64,000 nt of DNA, from positions 330,914-394,913 of the forward strand of contig NMRB01000282.1 in the NCBI GenBank assembly GCA_002633025.1, given 5' to 3'. Position 1 is the first letter of the stretch. Each line of letters opens with the position of its first letter. Positions 52,101 through 61,100 of the stretch are shown piece by piece. Origin of the DNA: Notospermus geniculatus (taxonomy: Eukaryota; Nemertea; Pilidiophora; Heteronemertea; Lineidae). The notes under the pieces were generated by a model. That model had not been told where the DNA came from and did no database searches. It saw only the letters and a list, made by a program, of their open reading frames with translations. The position numbers and the translations under genes were made by a program.

Positions 52101-55100
52101 CTGCCATTCAAGTTCAGGGGGAAGAGAGCCAATTGTCGTAATAGCCATATTTATATATAGTATGTCTGTTATTCTAATTGACCTCACTCCCCCTAACCTT
52201 CAGTGTGGTCGTTCTTTTACCATTGAGGGTGGAACAAGGTTGAAGCAGACAACATGAGTATTATTAGTGTGGCAGATGGAAACTGGCCATGGAAGCAGAC
52301 GACACATGCTAATATCATGCAAAATGTATTAGGTGTTGCATTTAATTCTTATCTGGTGAAATGTTTCGTATATTTCGAAGTACATTTTTACAAAGACACC
52401 CAATGTTCCATTTACTGATAGTAAGTAAATAAACCTGTTTCATTATCAACAGAAAACAACAGAAAATTTCATTAAAGCGACTTTTTTCAGAACTTATTCA
52501 AATTCCCTGGAAACAAGCAGTGAATAAAGAGTAATTTCTCCAATGAAGATTCAAAAGAGGTTGTACCGTAGCAGCAGTATGGGGACAAATCTGAAGAGAG
52601 ATGTTTACAGAATGAGGCGAAGACAAAACACTTTTTTACAGAACAAAACAACGAACATGAAAAGCAATGAAGATGTAGATGATTTCGGAAAAACCTTAAC
52701 AGAAGATTTAGCGAGGGGAGCAACATAAAGAAGACACAGGATGGTCCAGAAAAATGTCCCTCGGAAACACCAATGTTTAAGAGGTGAAGACAAAACACTT
52801 TTTTACAGAACAAAACAACGAACACGAAAAGCAATGAAGACGTAGATGATTTTGGAAAAACCTTAACAGAAGATTTAGCGAGGAGAGCAACATAAAGAAG
52901 ACACAGGATGGTCCAGAAAAATGTCCCTCGGAAACACCAATGTTTAAAGGGACATTTTGATTGAAACATCCAGCTTCCTTTCAATGAACTGTTTTCAAAA
53001 GGGGCCGATTTTTGGCTCCTGGTGAATTTGAATGTCAACAGAAAAAGACGGCCACTTGGACAGAGTGTTCCTCTGCCCTGAATATGGCATTTTGCCATTG
53101 GGATATGGAGCCAATCTCCTAATCCTAATCCACATTTTCTGTGGGTTTTAGAGAGTCACCTACGACCCATGACACAAGTGGGCAAATAGAACTGACGCTA
53201 CCAGAGGCAGCCCAAGATATCGCTAACCACTTCACTATGATTGACCAGAATTTCGATCCATGACATCACGATGCGAACATAGTGTCACGTACTTCAATGA
53301 CGCTTCATGATGTCCTGACGACACAAAGGGACTGTTCATTGAGGAATCTGAGTTGGGACCCTTGAGAAAATGGAGAAAGCTATGAAGCTGCAAATGGGGA
53401 GGTAGCCTAATTTTTTCTACCATTTGATGGCGCTGCGACCGTATCCACTTTTCCACTGTGACGTTGTACAGAACGTCAACGTCACACTGCCGTGACATTG
53501 TGGCTTCATGCTCGCACCACACATTGCCACGGAGATGACGTCCTGAAGACAATGAAAAGGCCTGATTTGGTCGCAGCGACATCTTTCCGTGGAGAAGTGG
53601 CGACCCCCTCATTGCAGGGATTATTCTGTAAAGTACAACAAATAATCCCTGCAGTTTGTAAGGGCATAGCTTTATCCGTTTTCCCAAGGATCACAACTCT
53701 GATTCCTCAAGTGACGAAAATGAACAGTCCCTTTCAGTAGCGAAGTGGTTAAAGAGTGTACTAGGAAAAGACAACCAAAGGAAAACGGGAAGAGGCAAGA
53801 GTCAAAGGGCCGTATTCAATAAGGGTGATCATCGCACGATTAAGGGTGTTTTGGCCTAATCAGCGTACAAATTCCGCATTACACAGGTTAAAGGCCTAGA
53901 AAACTATTGTCTGATGTCTGTATGGTGCTTCACCAGAGGCATTTACCCGCAGGATAATCACACGCGTCTAACTATCCTGCGTCTAAGTCAAAGAGCATAA
54001 AGCAAATGTTGAACGATCAGGAAGGCTTGTGTAGAATTTTTCAGGCACTTTCTATTGTCCTCCCACACTAAGACGCAGGAATGTTAGACGCGTGTAATCA
54101 TCGTGTGGGTAAAATGCCTGGGATCAGGCAGCTTACAGAACGTAGAACAGTAGTTTCCAGGCCTATAACCTGTGTAATGCAGAATTTGTACGCTGATTTA
54201 GCTAAACGCCCTTACTGAATACGGCCCAAAGATTTTTCCACGAACAATATAAAAGTGATCACATAGGGTAATCTGAAGCATAGATGGGACGCAAAACAAA
54301 ACAAACAGATCCGTCTATTCTCTTCAAGAAGAGAACATGAAGGACCAGTACAACATCGAACACGTCAACCTTACCAAAAAAGTTGTCACTGCCGGCTGCT
54401 AGATCCAAGAGTGCAGGAAAAAATAGCTTGAGGTTAGTGTCTACCACAACATAGGCATGATTAACAATGGCATTTGTCGTCGCCGTTCTGTTTTCAGAGT
54501 ATATCTTGGATTTTACCACACATGGTTATCACCATTCACGATTCGTGACCCAGTCCGGCAAAACCCAGCCAAAGTCGCTGAACACCACAGGGTTGATACA
54601 CGTAGGTTATGTAGGGAGTGTCATCACAATGGAAAGATGACGGCCTGTTAGTGGCAAATAAAGCCTTGTCGATTGTGCAACAAAGGGCAGGTATGATCAA
54701 GGCCTATGTCACTCCCCAGTGACTTTGGCCGGGTTTTCATAGACCCGGTCACATTTACAGTCTCTACATGTACTGAACTAAAGGTTCAGAAATGAGCTGT
54801 CGAGGGCTACCATAAATGAACAAAGCGTTGGCACCATCGCTCCCAGCACCACGTGATGATGATATGAATTTAAAAGTTTTTTAAAAAAAGGTGAAAATCA
54901 AGGAGTCATCACCATTCCAGTGAACCGAAAACTTAGGGGGCAACAAGAGGTGACTTATCATGATCAGATATGTTATTATAGATACTGTTCTATCCCAACT
55001 TTCACGGCAATGTGGCACAAATAATTCAACAAAGCTACACAAAAGTCATTAGCCAACACGTTTTCAGAGCTACTGCTTGGCATTTTTGCATTCAACTCCA

Positions 55101-58100
55101 CACCGCAGACACTGAGTTGATATTTTCAGACTTGAAACCAAAAAGTATCGAAGTGTCTACAGACTTTAATACAGTACCCCCTTCCATGATAAATCCCAAG
55201 CTGGAGCCCTGAACATGACTTCAAAGCAACGTATTTGGAAGGATAAAGCTCCATCTTGCAACAACAATGGCAATGTGGATCAGACAGGAACAAAGCAAAA
55301 ATAAAAGCAGGTAAAATGTGTCAAATCTGGTGAAATTTTTGCACAACTATGGCAGACAGGACTAAATGTTGCCCAGTTTAATTCTGTTACTGTGGTATTG
55401 ACACAATCTCAGGCTGAAGCAACCACTCTTAGTCATGTCCCATAAATTGCGGACCATGTTTACATGGCGTCAGTGACGTCGCAATGCATCAGCGTGTGTT
55501 GGATGCACTACGGCGTCACGTCACGTCGTCCGCAATTTTCGGTACACATCTAGGCCAATTCATACTTTGCATTCTGCGCTTTGCGCTTGTCCGTTTGCTA
55601 TGTGAGTGTGTGGTAGAAAATGTAATTTTATTATTGGTACCACACATAAACATAGGGAACGCACAAGCGCAAACCGGAGAAATATGAATCTACCCTTATA
55701 CAGCTAATTCTGTTACTGTCCTAAGATCAATGTGAAATTTGGGTGAAGCAACTCAGACAGGACTAAACTATGATGCAGATGTACAGTTAATTCTGTAACT
55801 GTACTCTAACGTCACTTGACATCAGGGCAAAGGGACCTACATGTACATAAGACAGAACTAAAACTGTTACACAACTAAATCTGATACTGTGCGACCAGCG
55901 TGATATCTGGGTGAAGCAACCAAACACGTTTGGAACAAAGCACTCCCTGGTGTCAACATGTGGGAAGGGTAAAAAATCTTTCACAAAGCCAAACGCAGCA
56001 TGCTGGAAAATATTTTGGTCACTCTATGGAAGCTGCAAATGCTTCCTTCATGAACAAAAATCATGACACCAAAGTCAACCCAGCCAACCAAGCAAAAGGT
56101 GGGGTAGGGGGTCATGATGATCGATGACACCAGGTCCTGTCCCAGAGTTATAGCTCGGCACCGCAACCTAGATGTTATACTACAAGTACGCAAACATACC
56201 AAACGAATCGGCATCGTCATCTGATGCGGCGAACAACATCGTGCAGTGGGAAGAAAGCAAGAATATAACGATTACAACAGCACGATCGTAACGAGATATG
56301 GTCAGAGCTGATCATGTGGCCTGTTTTTTACAGACACCACGTTTTGACGGATTTTAGCAAAATCTAGGCCCATATTCATAAAACCTTGCTAGGCTTAGTT
56401 ACCTGCTGAAATGCCCACTTTGTACAGGCCAATGTACACACCTAGCACCCAACTTTAGTTAGCAAGGTTTTATGAATAGGCCCTGGTCCACAAAATACAT
56501 CACTGGCCAGGTCCAGGTTCAATGCCATTGGGTGATTTCAAAGTTGGTTTTAATACCAGTTTTACAATGCTTTAATGCATTGTAAAACCAGTGTCAAAAC
56601 CAACTTTGAAATCACCCATTGTAGTCACTATAATTTGGCTCTGAACAGGAAGGATGCAGATACATATCAGATCACAGAAACTCAGCTCTGACCACTGAAA
56701 TTAAAACAGCTAACATCAGCCTGAAAAGGAAATGTATTTACAACAAAATACATCAAAATGCAGGGAAAATATGAGGTGTGTGTAATTGATAGTTTGATAG
56801 ATGCATGCTTGTTGCAGATCTGAGAGTGATGAGACTCATGCAGTGTGACTTGTGTTTTGTATGGTAATGTAGATTACGATGAAAGGAAAGGAGCACTTTT
56901 GAGAAAACCATGTTTCCTATCCGAATATTGTCCGCAGAAAGAAATGCGACCAACTTTCAACCAATCATGGAGGATTTTTCAAGACTCTTATGTTCTCTAG
57001 TCACTGGTAACAGCAACCAGTAATCAGTCTATGGTCTACATATGCAAACACTGTATAAGATGTTCACTGTTTGCATGCATAGACCATTAGGCGTCTATGG
57101 TCTACACATGCAAACACTGTATACTGTTTAATGTATAGACCATCGGGCACCTGCAACCTCAGCTTATTCATGGTTTTCTGGACAAGTGTTCTAAACCTGT
57201 TTGGAGATTTTTTTCCTATAGGCGAAAACATGTTTTTTTCAACAAGTGATCAGAAAAGTTGTGACATATTTTTTTAATTGACAAAGTGCAACTGATTGAA
57301 GAATGGAAAATGAACACTGATTCGATGCTGAACGGTGCAAAAAATCAAACATTGCAAACGATCAAATATTCCATTGAATTGTTGGTAAAAAATATGTTAA
57401 TGACTAACCAGGTGACGCAAACTCTCCGGGGTGAATGGCGCGGCCTGATAGGAGGAAAGCGGGAAAGAAAAACACAGAGCAATTATTAGAAATTAGTACA
57501 GTGAGAAAGCATAGTGGATTTGTATGTTATACAGGGCGTCACAGTGGATTTGTATGATATACAGGGCATCATAGTGGATTTGTATAGTATACAGAGCATC
57601 ATAGTGGATTTGTATGGTACACAGGGCGTTTCAGAATCTGTGTACCTTCTCTATGGTCATTTACGTAATTCCAAACAATAGGTGACTGAGTACCAGGCAA
57701 GCAGACGACACTTATTCTAAGATATATCTCAAAATGAATGAATTGACGAATTGCCTACACTTTCAGTCAAAATTTTTCAGGTCATTAGCATAAGCATTGG
57801 AAATCAAAAAATTCATTCGATTCGAAAATCATATTCGCAAAGGAACTTCAAGATTTATTTGGTCTAAATGATGCAACAAACACAAGATATGACATGACAA
57901 GAAAGCATGGGATATCCTGAAGCAAGATGCGATCACAAGACATTGCTTCTTCAAAGTAGGTTAATAATAAAGAGCTGACCTATGCCCCTCCATTTGTGCT
58001 GCACCCAAATCAATGGTATAAATCACTCTGGCCTACATTGTATATTTTGAACAGGAAATTATTACCACTTACCAACGAGCAAGCTCTGAAGTTTGTATTG

Positions 58101-61100
58101 ATATACAATTTGTAAACGTCATGTAATAATATCATTCACGAAATCACCAATTTGTTCAGTCCTCTACATCCACTAAAACCCAGGAATATAACTAGGCCTG
58201 CACGGAGAAGAAAACTATCTAAATCGTAAGACTCAATCCTTGCCCATGACTATCTACAGTTGAAAAAATATTATGTTGTGAACTGAATCGGCCCCGTCAA
58301 CCTTACACCAAGGGTCATTTGCATTTGTATTTGATTTTTCCGTCAGGGCCGACGCAATAGCATTATTGGCCCTGGTAGGTGCGGAGGAGGCCATCACAAG
58401 CTACTCATGTTCCTCACTTGGATGGGGTCTTTTACTTGCCCTTGCAAAGACACAAGTTACAAGGCACCACGGCTTACTGTCCCAATGACAGGGGTCACTG
58501 GTGGGTTCAGGGTGCTTCCATAACCAACCTACAGGGTACAAAAGTCCCCCACAACATATCAATATTATTTTCTATCCTCTACACAAATTTCAGTTGTTTC
58601 TACAGAGAACAGCCAAATTGGAGTAAGCATCACTGAACATGACACAAAAAGCCAAGAGTGCTCCAGTTTTGGCGATGACATCAAAGTGTGCTGACACCAC
58701 ATGATGTGTCCTATTATCACCATGAATTACTTTCTGTGAAACTTTCTTTCACCGTCACTTTCGCTGCTTCATTGCACTCAGTGATAGATGAAAGGCTGTA
58801 ATTGAGTTACGGTAATCACCGCCTGGAACACACTGCAAGCTATGGGAAGTGGATAAATTGGGGAGACAAAAACTAGAAGCTTTTCTTAAAGGGGATACCT
58901 GTTGACGTACTTTGCCACTGGGTTTCCTCATGTTAGCGAGTTTTCGCAATGGCCCAGAAAGGCCTACCAGAGTGTTTCACCTATTGTTGTCATAGGCTTT
59001 AAGAATGGAAGGAGTCCTTGCTGAACTGTAGCTGACTATGCTGTTTTGAAAATTTATTACATGTATTAGTAAATTCATTACCACTGGAATGCAGGCCCTT
59101 AGACAGTGACTGGGTTCTACCTTTGGGCTGTTTTAAACATACACCAGTGAAGCCACCTTGGAGGTGAGTTGAGATTGTTAGTCAACAAGTATCCCCTGTA
59201 TATTCTAAAGGTATGAAAGCCATCACCTAAACTGAATACCACAGTGTTAATCCATTCAGTGCCTCAACAATTTTCAACACTTTGGGCAAGTAACAGCAGA
59301 CATTGGCCCTTTTCACACGGAGTCGGTTCGATCCGGATCGAGGCCAGTTCACTTGCTTTTTGTACCGTGAAAAGCCCCGTAGTATTCTTCCCTTTTCATG
59401 GTACAAGAAGTCAGTAAACTAGCCTTGAACCATTTCGTGTAAAAAGGTCTAATTTTGTTCACTTGAAAGCCAGCAGAGCAACAGGTTTATACCGGTAATT
59501 AGTTCAGGAATAACTACATGTAGTACATGTACATGTCTTAATGCAATGAAATGTCTTTGGAAATATCACTTCAATTCAACTGAATCTCTGCAATCTGGCT
59601 ACCTCAGGATTTGGACAGCCACAGTCTGCCTCAAGTGTCGTTTATAAGCAAGTAGAAGTACAAAAGGACAATACATGTACGTCAGTAGGCCCTGAAGGAA
59701 TCATCAGTGTGGATTGATAGAAACTGCTGTAGGTGAAAGCGGTGCATGTGATTTAAGTAATGGTCAAAGTTGAAGGAAGTTCACAGTTTGTTGGTTCATG
59801 ATAGGGATAGGTGGACTGAATGGCAAGGCTACTGAATTCAGTGTTTAAGTCTCTTGTCACATTTGTACATACTAGGCATAATAAAATCAACACTAGTAAT
59901 GGTAGTTGACGGATTGTGAACTGATACTACATTCAACTCATTCTGAATATAGCTGGCATTAGTCACGAACTCTAACTTTCAAGTACTCTTTAATATAGTG
60001 GGCCAAGAACACAAATTCTGAAGGGGAAAACCAGCGAACTATGAACTTCCTGTATATTTTTAAAAATATTTTACTATTATTATCATGAACTAATTTTTAA
60101 CTTTCTGCACAATTCAAAAGTAAAAGTTATTAATTCACTATAAGTTCAACCTGCCCCCCTCCCACTGGCCCATGTTCCCAATTCAAAACACATGCTGCTC
60201 AAATAGCTTTCAACAAAGGGATCATGCCACGAGATACATGTACATTTTTTGACAATGTCAATGATCATGAATGACACAAAAAAATCCCTCACACAAATAA
60301 ACAGGGATGAATGACAGATTACTAGCAATAAGGAAATATTCGAGAGTAGTAAGAGCTGTCTTTCAGATGTTTATCAATGGGACGGAGAGTATCTTCCCCA
60401 TGTCAAAATGGACCACACTGTTCCACCCTATTGATGTAGTTTAAATGAAACCGTAACAGTGGACACAATCATCAGAATATTCTCATATTCTAATAAGTGC
60501 AATAAGTGCAAGAGACAATTGGCAATAAGCACATGACATTCGGCCAGCAGCCTACCCCTAAAGATTTCTAACATAAGATAGCACATAAATTTTAAGCTTG
60601 ATTGAGTTTCTTGAGAAAAAAAACACACCATGATCAGTTTTATAATCTGTATCTGCATCTTCTGCAAAAATGAAAGTCGGTATTTTGAAAGAAGTTAGCA
60701 GAAAAAGGTCATCTATACTATCTCTTACAGAAGGAGTCAATTATAGTTGTAGGTAGTTAAGATTAATTAGTGATTGTTAACAGGTAGTTAGAGGTCAACA
60801 CTAAGATTAACTCCCACTCTCTCCAAAAATAGCATAAAAACTTTTCAAAAAGGTTTCATATCAATATTTCATCATCGCAGCTATCAAAATTTAAGGACGT
60901 ACTCCAAGATAAGTCAACAATTGATTATATTGGCACACAAACACAATGAAAGCTCTGAAGTGATAAAACCAAACAACTTTTTTCCATGTAAGCCACAAAT
61001 CACGAGTTTCGACCAAACAAGGCTAGCAAATCAAATATCAATACCATTTTGTCATACAATAGGCAGGTGTCTGCAGTAACAACAATGGCCAATTTTTTTT

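Noticed and set aside
52487-53098. 203-codon minus-strand frame, Phe/Leu/Ser-rich
   Set aside because: It is produced by the 167-base tandem duplication read in successive frames, has no recognisable domain, and lies within an intron of the JIP gene.
53235-53687. 150-codon minus-strand frame
   Set aside because: It lies entirely within the inverted-repeat element at 53325-53734 and its flank, without a protein motif.
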